A stretch of 64,000 bases of DNA from Nitrospinae bacterium AH_259_B05_G02_I21. GTDB lineage: Bacteria; JADFOP01. Made by a program: the position numbers and the translations under genes. Each line of letters begins with the position of its first letter. Within the stretch, counting starts at the first letter, position 1. This document shows, piece after piece, positions 1 through 7,392 of the stretch. The notes under the pieces were generated by a model. It saw nothing but the letters and a program-made list of their open reading frames with translations. It made no database searches and was not told the DNA's origin. The DNA is taken from assembly GCA_027717595.1 (NCBI GenBank), contig JALLOF010000006.1, forward strand, positions 1 through 64,000. Direction: 5' to 3'.

Positions 1-458
1 GGATGATGGCACCCAGCCGGTGTTTTATCCGGTTCACTGCTCTATAGAGCAAATTTTGTGCCATCGGGGGAGATCGCCCCCCAGCAAAAGCCAATTTGGG
101 CAGCCGCGAACACGATACCCATTGAAAGAAAAGGACTTATCGCCAAGCGGGTGATTGCCTATGGCGTTCCCCCGCTGAGGAAGAGGTCCGGGGCGGGGGG
201 CCGAGGCGGCCCGAGAAGTGTTGGTAACCATACAGCGGGTGTAGGAAAGGATACAATGGGGGAGAAGGGGCCCCCTCGGCTTTATATCTGCTGATCGTTC
301 AGTCGTTTGGCGATCTGCGAGCTAATTGGCGGCTTTTTATGCTCTGGGGCTCGTCCGAGGGAGGAGTAGAAATACGGCGCTGGTTGTGCTACCCTGCTGG
401 TGGTCCTATGTATAGATGCCACACCTGAGCTATAAGGTTGGATTAGGAGGAAGGTTTC
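1..458. other. Leading intergenic stretch without a recognisable gene
   Basis: No open frame here resembles a known protein. Two small structures are visible: a GCTCTATAGAGC palindrome at 41-52, flanked by the distant inverted pair ATGGCAC/GTGCCAT (6-12 and 58-64), and a G5/C5 hairpin around 66-82 without a T-tract. I compared the stretch by eye with RNase P, SRP, 6S and tmRNA cores and saw no match. The last bases carry the ribosome-binding site of the next gene. Confidence 0.5.
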
Positions 459-950
459 ATGCTCGAGATGAAGGTCAAGGGGTTAGCGCTGGACCCATCG
501 ACGAACACGCCCATCGTCATCCTGGAAGACCTTGAGGAAGAGCGGGCCCTGCCCATCTGGGTCGGTATTTTCGAGGCCAACGCCATTGCCCTGGAGATGG
601 AAAGTGTCCCGACACCCAGGCCCATGACCCACGATCTCATCAAGAATATTCTCGAGGGGATCCAGGCCGAAGTAAGCCGGATTGTTGTCAATGACCTGCA
701 GGACAATACATTTTACGCCGTCATCTTTTTATCTCTCAACGGCACCGAGGTGACCATTGACTCAAGGCCCTCGGACGCGATTGCATTGGCTTTGAGGGTC
801 GATGCGCCGATTTACGTTGCGAAGAAGGTTCTCGATGAGGCGCGCTTGATCGATCTGCCCGACCAGGAGCAGTTGGAGGACGATAAGCAGCAGTGGAAAG
901 AGTGGCTGGATAAGCTCCGGCCGGAAGATTTCGGGAAGTATGAGATGTAG
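459..950 (+). CDS. Bifunctional nuclease family protein (DUF151/BFN)
   Basis: This 163-residue protein is an almost complete DUF151 (BFN) domain followed by a short charged tail. The family signature is visible: an N-terminal beta-rich stretch ([19 protein letters not shown]), the [15 protein letters not shown] segment, and [19 protein letters not shown] near residues 104-121. Plant members of the family are reported to have nuclease activity; the bacterial role is poorly defined, so the name is by homology only. The start is supported by AGGAGG at 445-450, eight bases before the ATG. A strong terminator follows directly, so it is probably transcribed alone. Confidence 0.9.
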   Translation: MLEMKVKGLALDPSTNTPIVILEDLEEERALPIWVGIFEANAIALEMESVPTPRPMTHDLIKNILEGIQAEVSRIVVNDLQDNTFYAVIFLSLNGTEVTIDSRPSDAIALALRVDAPIYVAKKVLDEARLIDLPDQEQLEDDKQQWKEWLDKLRPEDFGKYEM

Positions 951-983
951 GGCCGTCCGTTCTCCTCACCTTGACTCATCCAT

Positions 984-1020
984 ACCCCATCCCCGCTTCG
1001 GGGATGGGGTTTCTTCCCTT
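984..1020 (+). terminator. Rho-independent terminator after the DUF151 gene
   Basis: A perfect 12-bp stem (ACCCCATCCCCG at 984-995 with CGGGGATGGGGT at 999-1010) and a three-base loop are followed by a T/C-rich tail at 1011-1020. It lies 34 bases after the DUF151 stop. Its presence argues against starting the next protein at the more upstream in-frame codon near 940. Confidence 0.85.
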
Positions 1021-1044
1021 CCTCCCACTCGGGGGACGTCCTCA

Positions 1045-2847
1045 GTGATTCGAACGCTGCTTCGCCTGAGCGTTGTGCTTGGCGTCCTGCCCTTGATGAG
1101 CCTCGGGTGCTCTTTTGTCTCGCCAGTGGAGAAAGATATCTCGCCCGACATCAGGAGCTCCTTCTTCAAGGCCCCTCCAGGCACCCTCGACCTGCGGGCC
1201 GTCTCCCAGGGGGTGCATGTGTTCGGCGCCTCCCAAGATGCCCCCGGGCCTGCCGGAGGAATGCTCGGCATCGGCTTGGCGTTTGGTGATTTCAACGGCG
1301 ACGGGAAGGATGACTTAGCCATAGGGGCTCCGAGCTTTCCCAATCTCCAGGATGCGGAAACTCCCCCTTCCGGGCCGGGTGGGGTCTATCTCCTTTTCGG
1401 CCGCACCACGCTTCCGACTCTAAATGACCTTCCAAACCAGGCGGATGTCATCCTGGTGGCTGAGACGGCGAGTGTCGGCTATGAGGTTGCGTTTGGTGAC
1501 CTGAATGGAGACGGCTTGGAAGACCTTATCATTGGGGCCCCCTGGGGAGCCGGCTTCGTGCCATACAGGAAGGACCGTGAGGGCGTTGTGGTGGTGGTTT
1601 TCGGTCGTCGGAATTTTGCGGGCACGCACTCCCTCGGCCAGGCCGCCGACGTGCTCATAAGCGGAGCCAACAAGAGCGATTTTGCTGGAGCCGCCTTGGC
1701 GATCGGCGACTTCAATGGAGATGGCCTTGGGGACCTCTTAATTGGAGCCCCGATGGGTAGCGCCTTGGGCACTTTCGAGCGTGGTAACGCGGGGGCCGCC
1801 TACCTCCTTTTGGGGCGCCGCCAATGGCCCAAGACCCTGGATCTCGCCCAAGAGTCCTCCATCGCCATTTTCGGGGCGGTGGGGGGTGATCGAGCCGGGA
1901 CGGCGGTGGCGCTCTCCGATGTCACGGGTGATGGTTTAGCAGACATCATTGTCGGCGCTCCATTGGCCGACTGGGTTATAGAGGAGGACGTGCGGAGCAG
2001 GAGAGTGTGTGGGGCCGTGTACTTGGTCAAGGGTCGGGGGGAGATTCCGGACCAGATTGATCTCTTCACGGAGGCCGACAGCACGATCTACGGCGCGGAG
2101 AAAGGTGACGGGGCTGGATGGTCGCTTGCCACGGGTGATTTCAACGGCGATGGAACGGCTGATGTGGTCATCGGTGCTCCTTTGGCCCGCCATAAGAACA
2201 TCCGTCGCAAAGACGACATTTTCAATCTCATTGGTGGGAACTTCCGTGCAGACCTCGGGCTGGCTGCCGCCCGCAGGCGGGTCACTGGCCATGCTGAAGG
2301 CGAAGTCTACCTTCTGTGGGGCCGGCCCGATTGGCCGGCGCTGCTCGATCTCGGCAACAAGGCGAACGTCACGCTCTATGGGACGCCCTTTGAAGAGTCC
2401 CAGGAAGTCTATCTCATCTTGCAAGCGGGCGGGGATGCGGGCTATGCCATCGCGATGGGTGACGTCAACGGCGACGGCCGCCTCGACCTGATTGTTGGGG
2501 CCCCCTTTGGTGACGGAAAAGAGCCTTTACGCAGAGACGCCGGGTTGGTCCACGTGGTCCTCGGGACCGACCGTGTGCGCCGGACCATCGGGCTGGAGAC
2601 TTTTTCGAACCATCTAGTCGTCGGCAGCAATAATCGATATCGCCTGGGAGCGACCCTTGCGGCTGGGGACTTTGATGGAGACGGCAAGGATGAGCTGGCC
2701 CTCGCGGAGCCGAGGGCCTCAGGGCTCGACGACGAAAAGCTGGTGAGAGGCCGAGTCTACCTCATTAAATCCCTTCCAATCGGCGCGAATGCCGAGAAAG
2801 CCATAACCAAACAGAAAGCCCTCCACAAGCCCACCTTGGCCCCATAA
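1045..2847 (+). CDS. FG-GAP repeat beta-propeller, probable lipoprotein
   Basis: About 600 residues with seven FG-GAP/integrin-alpha-type repeats. Each carries a calcium-binding-like loop of the form GDFNGDGxxDLxIGAP (for example AFGDFNGDGKDDLAIGAP, AIGDFNGDGLGDLLIGAP, AMGDVNGDGRLDLIVGAP), which fits a seven-bladed propeller. I chose the GTG at 1045 because it follows the upstream terminator and gives a classic export signal ending at MSLGC, with the lipid-modified cysteine at about residue 22. The open frame extends upstream to 940 but would then run through the terminator. It is probably surface or periplasmic; ligand and role are unknown. No partner gene is adjacent. Confidence 0.8.
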   Translation: MIRTLLRLSVVLGVLPLMSLGCSFVSPVEKDISPDIRSSFFKAPPGTLDLRAVSQGVHVFGASQDAPGPAGGMLGIGLAFGDFNGDGKDDLAIGAPSFPNLQDAETPPSGPGGVYLLFGRTTLPTLNDLPNQADVILVAETASVGYEVAFGDLNGDGLEDLIIGAPWGAGFVPYRKDREGVVVVVFGRRNFAGTHSLGQAADVLISGANKSDFAGAALAIGDFNGDGLGDLLIGAPMGSALGTFERGNAGAAYLLLGRRQWPKTLDLAQESSIAIFGAVGGDRAGTAVALSDVTGDGLADIIVGAPLADWVIEEDVRSRRVCGAVYLVKGRGEIPDQIDLFTEADSTIYGAEKGDGAGWSLATGDFNGDGTADVVIGAPLARHKNIRRKDDIFNLIGGNFRADLGLAAARRRVTGHAEGEVYLLWGRPDWPALLDLGNKANVTLYGTPFEESQEVYLILQAGGDAGYAIAMGDVNGDGRLDLIVGAPFGDGKEPLRRDAGLVHVVLGTDRVRRTIGLETFSNHLVVGSNNRYRLGATLAAGDFDGDGKDELALAEPRASGLDDEKLVRGRVYLIKSLPIGANAEKAITKQKALHKPTLAP

Positions 2848-2900
2848 GGGCCCTTGCAAGTCGGCTGATTGTTCGCGCTAGGCTCTATTGATGAGTTTGT

Positions 2901-3071
2901 TTACTTGAAGAGCGTCCTTTGGTCGGTGAGGATGTCTTCGTTTTTCTTGAAGAAGTCGTCGAGGGCTTTACGAACAATTGTAGCTTGGCTGACCCCAGTC
3001 AGCTCGGACATCTTCTTCAATTTCTCGTGCTGATCTTTGGTGATTTTGAAGGATCCGGAAACCGTGGACAT
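2901..3071 (-). CDS. Small ribbon-helix-helix (CopG-like) DNA-binding protein
   Basis: A 56-residue protein beginning MSTVSGSFKITKDQHEKLKK. The N-terminal strand (GSFKIT) followed by two helices (KDQHEKLKKMSEL, then SQATIVRKALDDFFKK) matches the ribbon-helix-helix fold of CopG, MetJ and Arc-like repressors and some antitoxins. A G-rich ribosome-binding site (GGGGGGAAG) directly precedes the ATG. No toxin-like gene is adjacent, so I favour a stand-alone regulator. It has its own promoter overlapped by an inverted repeat, which suggests autoregulation. Confidence 0.75.
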   Translation of the reverse strand: MSTVSGSFKITKDQHEKLKKMSELTGVSQATIVRKALDDFFKKNEDILTDQRTLFK

Positions 3072-3092
3072 CTTCCCCCCCCATCAATCCAC

Positions 3093-3125
3093 AAGCAATG
3101 TAATGTTATGTAATTGCTTTGTCAA
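3093..3125 (-). promoter_or_regulatory. Sigma-70 promoter and overlapping operator of the RHH gene
   Basis: Read on the minus strand there is a perfect -35 TTGACA (3120-3125), a 17-base spacer and a -10 TACATT (3097-3102). The spacer and both hexamer edges are covered by an inverted repeat with 7-bp arms, AAGCAAT (3093-3099) and ATTGCTT (3113-3119), enclosing further TAATGT/ATGTAA half-sites. This is the arrangement expected for a small repressor that binds its own promoter. Confidence 0.7.
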
Positions 3126-3153
3126 CCCTTTTTCCGCGGTTTCCGTTGGAACG

Positions 3154-3807
3154 CTACATGGCCTCCCCCATAATGATCTTGACCCGACCGCTCTCCATGA
3201 AGACGTAATTATTATCCAGCAAGGCTTGGTCGGTGATGCCCCTGGACAAATACTGTTGGACGTCTTCCTTCCGGAAGAAAAACTCCACCCATTCCGTCTG
3301 CCCTTTGCCGTAAAGTTCCCTGGCCTTGTTTTTCTTCCAGTAGGTGATATAGAGCTTGATGCCCGCCAGCCTGGAGTCATTCATCACCTCTTCTTGGGCG
3401 ACCATGATCTCCAACAACGGCTTGCCGTAGATGGCAAACATCGAGGCGACTCGCTTATTGCGGTTGGTGGTTGAGGTGTCGAGCGTCTCTTCCGTGAAGG
3501 CCCCGAGCCCGAGGTAGCTGCCGTTTTTTCCTTTCGGGGGGGGAAAGAAGCCGACTTGGCGCTCGAAGAACTCGAATTTCTGGACGGGAAAGACGTTTCG
3601 GACCCCAGCGATGATGTTCTCCAGCGCCTTGTAGTGTTTCAAGGAGAGGTCGCGTTCCCGCTCTTCGCCTTCGAGGTACGCCTCGTCGGCTTTGATGATG
3701 ATGTCTGGGGGCTTGGGCACTCGGGCCAGCTTCGGAACCCCTTTACAGGCCACGGCCAGGGAAGCAAGGGCCACAAGGAACCCCCCCAACAAGGCGAGTT
3801 TTCGCAT
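3154..3807 (-). CDS. Predicted lipoprotein of unknown function
   Basis: A 217-residue protein with a lipoprotein signal (MRKLALLGGFLVALASLAVAC, lipid cysteine at about residue 21). The start at 3807 is supported by GGAGG about ten bases upstream; the frame extends further upstream but without a site. The mature part is mixed alpha/beta, with a conserved-looking middle (GSYLGLGAFTEETLDTSTTNR) and a C-terminal stretch rich in aromatic and charged residues. I do not recognise the family. It is probably anchored in the envelope. It shares its strand with the RHH gene and the TonB-C gene, but gaps of about 80 and 260 bases make one tight operon uncertain. Confidence 0.75.
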   Translation of the reverse strand: MRKLALLGGFLVALASLAVACKGVPKLARVPKPPDIIIKADEAYLEGEERERDLSLKHYKALENIIAGVRNVFPVQKFEFFERQVGFFPPPKGKNGSYLGLGAFTEETLDTSTTNRNKRVASMFAIYGKPLLEIMVAQEEVMNDSRLAGIKLYITYWKKNKARELYGKGQTEWVEFFFRKEDVQQYLSRGITDQALLDNNYVFMESGRVKIIMGEAM

Positions 3808-4069
3808 TCTGCCATTCCTCCGAGGAGCGCCCTGTGAGTAGGCGTTATCAAGTGTGAGCATCGGGTCCGCTCGGGAGTCCCCCTGGGTAGGGAGTGTGGG
3901 CGAGACTCGTGAGAAGCTGAGTGGAGCTCGTGGGGTTGAGCGTCTCATCGCGCGCCGCGGCGAGAGCGATTCTCACTCAAGCCTCCTTCTCGTTCATCCG
4001 CCGAGGGGCCCCGAGCTGTGTTGGCGCAAGTCTATCATGGCCGAGAGGGGCACCTCAAGCCCCTGGTGC

Positions 4070-4663
4070 CTATCGCCCCTCGAGGGGGATGGAGAGCAGA
4101 TTCAGGCCATCTTGGCGCTGTATCGCTTCCTGGGTTGGGATGAAGCGTAATTGGGTGAGCACCATTAAGGGGTCGTGCTTAATTCTGGACGGTATGGTCG
4201 AGAAGGGCGCGGCTTTTTGGACAATTTTCACGGCTGCCTCGTCGAGAACGTCCTTTCCCGAAGACCCGATGACCTTGAGCTTTCCCAGGCTCCCGTTGCG
4301 GCGGATTTCAAAGGAAAGTGTGACGATCCCGTTGACGAGGTCCTCGGCGGCGGCTCTCGGATAGTAGAAGGACTGGTCGATTCGCCGCTGAACCTTGGCG
4401 AAGTAGGAGAAATAGCGGAGGTTCTTGGTATTCAAAGGGATGACCGTGTTGGGAGGGAACTCTCTATCGAGTTCGGCCCCGGTGGGTGGGCTGGCGGGTG
4501 GATTGCTGAATTTGTCGAGAGCGGATTCGTCCAGCAGAGGAACCCGAGAGGGCAGCGGGTCTTGGGGTTTGATAAAGGAATCGCTCCCCGAGGCCAACCC
4601 TGGAGCCGCGAACCACATCAGGCCCGAAATTATAAGGGCTACGGAATGTCGAGGAACCCTCAA
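4070..4663 (-). CDS. Exported protein with a TonB C-terminal domain
   Basis: About 197 residues: an N-terminal signal peptide (hydrophobic SVALIISGLMWFAAPGLAS), a proline-rich linker and a TonB/TolA-type C-terminal domain at roughly residues 85-185. The domain shows the usual start (QRRIDQSFYYPRAA), a central GIVTLSFEIRRNGSL strand pair and a KVIGSSGKDVLDEAAVKIV helix. There is no ExbB/ExbD partner nearby and the long rigid linker of true TonB is short here, so it may be an exported TonB-domain protein rather than the energy transducer. The start is TTG at 4663 with only a weak upstream GGAG, so the N-terminus is uncertain. Confidence 0.75.
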   Translation of the reverse strand: MRVPRHSVALIISGLMWFAAPGLASGSDSFIKPQDPLPSRVPLLDESALDKFSNPPASPPTGAELDREFPPNTVIPLNTKNLRYFSYFAKVQRRIDQSFYYPRAAAEDLVNGIVTLSFEIRRNGSLGKLKVIGSSGKDVLDEAAVKIVQKAAPFSTIPSRIKHDPLMVLTQLRFIPTQEAIQRQDGLNLLSIPLEGR

Positions 4664-4760
4664 GAGGTCGTGTTCTCCATCGTTGCGGCTACATGCAAGC
4701 CTTTTGAGCGCCTAAAAGAATTTAAGCCCGACCGCGAAAGCCGCCGTGGCGGCATAGAGT

Positions 4761-5006
4761 CTAAAAACCGAGCTTTACCAAGGCTGCTCGGGCGGCCTTG
4801 CGGATTTTTGAGGAATTGTCCCTCTCCGCCGTGCGCCTCAGATACTCAGCCGATTCGGCGTCTGCATATTTTCCCAGCGCCCTGACAGCCATGAGGCGAA
4901 TCCTTGGTCCTCCCGGCGGTTGCCGTGAAAAGCGGCGATATCGTGTTCTAATCCCAATAACATCGGCTTGAAGATAGAGAACCATTGCTACTCTATCATA
5001 CGCCAT
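4761..5006 (-). CDS. Small HEAT-repeat protein, possibly a fragment
   Basis: 81 residues. The C-terminal 45 (RIRLMAVRALGKYADAESAEY and following) form about one and a half HEAT repeats of the PBS-lyase type. The first 35 residues resemble nothing and may not be native. The reading may be a short scaffold protein or the surviving end of a longer, decayed HEAT gene. The start codon at 5006 has a modest AAGG upstream. A GC-rich inverted repeat (4740-4753) lies just past the stop. Confidence 0.45.
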   Translation of the reverse strand: MAYDRVAMVLYLQADVIGIRTRYRRFSRQPPGGPRIRLMAVRALGKYADAESAEYLRRTAERDNSSKIRKAARAALVKLGF

Positions 5007-5049
5007 CTTGGCCTTTCAATGCCTTTCGACCCTCACGAGGGGCGTTGCG

Positions 5050-5078
5050 TTGACCGGGCATAGGCTTAGGCCTATAAT
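5050..5078 (+). promoter_or_regulatory. Near-consensus sigma-70 promoter for the DUF2007 gene
   Basis: TTGACC (5050-5055), a 17-base spacer and a perfect TATAAT (5073-5078). The expected transcription start, about 5085, coincides with the first ATG of the following gene at 5087, so the transcript should have essentially no leader. Confidence 0.8.
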
Positions 5079-5086
5079 GAGCCGGG

Positions 5087-5341
5087 ATGGATGAAGTTAT
5101 GCATAGCGGAGAAGGGGAGTGGGTTTTGCTCCGTGTGGTCAATGATGAGGCCGAGGCACACCTCCTTGTTGGCCTGCTTCGCACCCAGGGCGTTACGTGT
5201 CGTATGCAATCGATGCGGGTTTCCCAGTATCCGTTGACGGTCGACGGGTTGGGGGAGATTCGAATCTTTGTCCCGCAGGAGGAGGTGGTGGAGGCCCGGC
5301 GCGTTGTAGCAACGGCCACCAACCGCCCGGTGAGTGAGTAG
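5087..5341 (+). CDS. DUF2007-type putative signal-transducing protein
   Basis: 84 residues with the DUF2007 pattern: WVLLRVVNDEAEAHLLVGLL, a helix that precedes GVTCRMQSMRV, then LGEIRIFVPQEEVVEARRVV at the C-terminus. It is a small cytosolic ferredoxin-like domain usually annotated as putative signal transduction or PII-like; its function is not established. Two starts are possible, ATG 5087 (leaderless from the promoter just upstream) and ATG 5099. There is no ribosome-binding site at 5087, which fits leaderless translation. The CAT-anticodon tRNA follows 16 bases after the stop. Confidence 0.75.
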   Translation: MDEVMHSGEGEWVLLRVVNDEAEAHLLVGLLRTQGVTCRMQSMRVSQYPLTVDGLGEIRIFVPQEEVVEARRVVATATNRPVSE

Positions 5342-5357
5342 ACGGCTCTGATAAGTT

Positions 5358-5434
5358 GGCTGAGTAGCTCAGTGGTTTAGAGCGACGGTCTCATAAACCG
5401 TAGGTCGTGGGTTCAATCCCCACCTCAGCCACCA
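5358..5434 (+). tRNA. tRNA with CAT anticodon (elongator Met, or Ile2)
   Basis: A complete 77-base cloverleaf with encoded CCA. The acceptor arm is GGCTGAG/CTCAGCC, the anticodon stem ACGGT/ACCGT encloses loop CTCATAA (anticodon CAT), and the T-arm contains GTTCAATC. The normal G-C first pair argues against an initiator tRNA. It is either elongator Met or the Ile2 tRNA that TilS modifies at C34; the primary sequence alone does not decide. Confidence 0.93.
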
Positions 5435-5474
5435 GATAAACTGGCCTGGCATCCCTAGGCATCAGGTAGGCGAA

Positions 5475-5509
5475 GGGCTCCGAGACGCGCTCGGGGCCCT
5501 CGGTCTTTT
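5475..5509 (+). terminator. Rho-independent terminator after the CAT tRNA
   Basis: Ten-base-pair stem GGGCTCCGAG/CTCGGGGCCC with one G-T wobble and loop ACGCG, followed by TCGGTCTTTT. It lies 40 bases beyond the tRNA and fits termination of the tRNA transcript. Confidence 0.7.
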
Positions 5510-5815
5510 CAGGGGCCCCTGCTGAGAGGGGTACGTTCTTGCCCGAATGAACACTGGGCAATACGAGGGCCCCCAATTGTGTAAAGCACTGGTCTTATAG
5601 GCTCTTATCATGTATGTTCTTTGAGAGAGAGCCCGTTCGGCTTTATGTTAACCAAGCCTGAGGGGGAGGATTGGAGGATTTCCCCCACGGGGGAGATAAT
5701 TTAGCTAAGTACATGGGCCTATCATCCGTTCTAACAAATAGGGGCACCGGGAGTTGGCCCCTGGGACGGAAAGGGCGAGAGGGCAATAACTTGATGTCCC
5801 ATATGAAGTATTGAT
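5510..5815. other. Non-coding gap before tilS
   Basis: No supported gene. The stretch contains several GC-rich inverted repeats without T-tracts, including TCCCCC/GGGGGA with a three-base ACG loop near 5680-5694 and AGGGGC/GCCCCT around 5741-5763. Promoter-like sequences exist (TTGATG near 5791) but are too close to the tilS start to be convincing. No riboswitch class was recognised. Confidence 0.4.
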
Positions 5816-7282
5816 ATGAATCGCATTGAATTATCATCTGATGGTGCTCTAGGGCTAATGACCGACTACGTCCGCCGCTGGTCTCTGCTGAAGTCTGGTG
5901 AGAGCGTTGTCGTGGCGGTCTCAGGAGGGCCTGATTCGACGGCGCTCCTGGCTTTGATGTGCGATGTGGCAGGGCGATGGGACCTCCAGGTGACGGCAGC
6001 CCACCTCGACCATGGAATCAATCAGGAGATGGGCGTAGTGGCCTGGGCCCAAACCCGCGACCTCGCAGAGCGCCTTGGAGTTCGTTGGATCGCCAGGCGC
6101 GAAGATATTCCTCAGCGGCGTAAAATCGAGGGTGGATCGCTCCACCAGCTTGCCAGGGCCGTCCGGTATCGCTTTTTCACCTCCGTGGCCTCCGAGGTAG
6201 GCGCCACCGTGATTGCCACGGGGCATACGGCCGACGATCAGGCCGAGACGGTCCTGATGCGCCTGCTTAGAGGGGCTGGTCCCCTGGGGGCGAGCGGAAT
6301 TCCGCCGAAGCGCGAGCTTCGGGGCGCGACGATTGTCCGCCCCCTCCTGTCTCACCGCAAAAGGACCTTGAGGGCGATTTGCGCCGAAAGGGACCTCCCA
6401 TTTATCGAGGACCCAGCCAACGTCGAGCTCTCGTTTTTGCGAAGCCGCGTGAGACATGAGGTTATCCCCCTTCTGGAGAAGGCCTTTGGCCACGAGGTCG
6501 TTCCCCACCTCGCGGCGTTTGCTGAGAGGCTTCGTGAAGAACAAGAGGCCTTGGACCGGGACGCACAATCCATTCTTGGCGACCCTCAGGTTGAACGAAC
6601 CCCCAGCGCCGTCGTCTTGCCGACGGCCCTTCTTGAGAGCCAGTCGCCGAGCCTTCAGAAACGGTGTGTTGTCAGGGCTCTTGAGGCCCTCCAGGGCCAA
6701 ACGCCCAGGATCAAGGCGGTTCATCTCGAATCCGTCGCGGAGGCCGTCGCCCGAAGGCGGGTTGGCAAGAAGGTTTCCCTCCCTGGAGGCTGGGAGGTTT
6801 CCGTGGGATCGCAGGCCGTTCGCATCGAACGCCCGGTTTTGGAGCAACCGCCTCTCGAGCCGGTCTCGCTTCAGTATCCCGGCTCCACGGACGTCCCGGA
6901 GCTTGGGATGCGTGTCCGCATCGAGAAGCGGCGGGTTTCGCCCGATGCATTGCCCACCGAACGTGAGAACGAGGTATGCATGGGGGATAAAGCAATCCGG
7001 GGCGCCTTGACGTTGCGCACTCGAAAGCCGGGGGATACCATCGTTCCCTTGGGAAGCCCCGGTCGGCGCAAGCTAAAGAAAGTCCTGATTGACCGGAAGG
7101 TGCCTCGGCCGATGCGGGCGCGATTGCCCATCATTACGACGGGCGAGGGGCCCCAGGAGGAGATTCTCTGGGTCGTGGGCGTGGTGTTGAGCGAATCGTG
7201 TCGCCTCGCCCCCCACGCCACCGAGGCGTGGCACGTTCGGGCCGAACCGATGGAGGAGCGAGGGACGGTCGCATCCGGATAA
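5816..7282 (+). CDS. tilS: tRNA(Ile)-lysidine synthase
   Basis: 488 residues. An N-type ATP pyrophosphatase P-loop, SGGPDS at residues 36-41, is followed by the typical AAHLDHGIN and ATGHTADDQAETVLMRLLRGAG segments of TilS, then linker and C-terminal domains (TRKPGDTIVPLG, KKVLIDRKVPR). The enzyme ligates lysine to C34 of the CAU tRNA-Ile2, converting its decoding from AUG to AUA. An alternative start at ATG 5858 (MTDYVRRWSLL) has an AGGG just upstream and would give a family-typical N-terminus. The CAT tRNA lies just upstream. Confidence 0.95.
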   Translation: MNRIELSSDGALGLMTDYVRRWSLLKSGESVVVAVSGGPDSTALLALMCDVAGRWDLQVTAAHLDHGINQEMGVVAWAQTRDLAERLGVRWIARREDIPQRRKIEGGSLHQLARAVRYRFFTSVASEVGATVIATGHTADDQAETVLMRLLRGAGPLGASGIPPKRELRGATIVRPLLSHRKRTLRAICAERDLPFIEDPANVELSFLRSRVRHEVIPLLEKAFGHEVVPHLAAFAERLREEQEALDRDAQSILGDPQVERTPSAVVLPTALLESQSPSLQKRCVVRALEALQGQTPRIKAVHLESVAEAVARRRVGKKVSLPGGWEVSVGSQAVRIERPVLEQPPLEPVSLQYPGSTDVPELGMRVRIEKRRVSPDALPTERENEVCMGDKAIRGALTLRTRKPGDTIVPLGSPGRRKLKKVLIDRKVPRPMRARLPIITTGEGPQEEILWVVGVVLSESCRLAPHATEAWHVRAEPMEERGTVASG

Positions 7283-7392
7283 TGCCCCATAAGTACGGGG
7301 GGTTGTGGCCTCCACGTCCCTCTGTTAGAATTAAAGGGACTGGACGTTGATTGGATTGATAGCAGGACCGCTTTGAAAGAGGAACCATAAGG

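Noticed and set aside
1-458. Structural RNA (RNase P, tmRNA, 6S or SRP RNA)
   Set aside because: None of the conserved core sequences of these RNAs could be found by eye.
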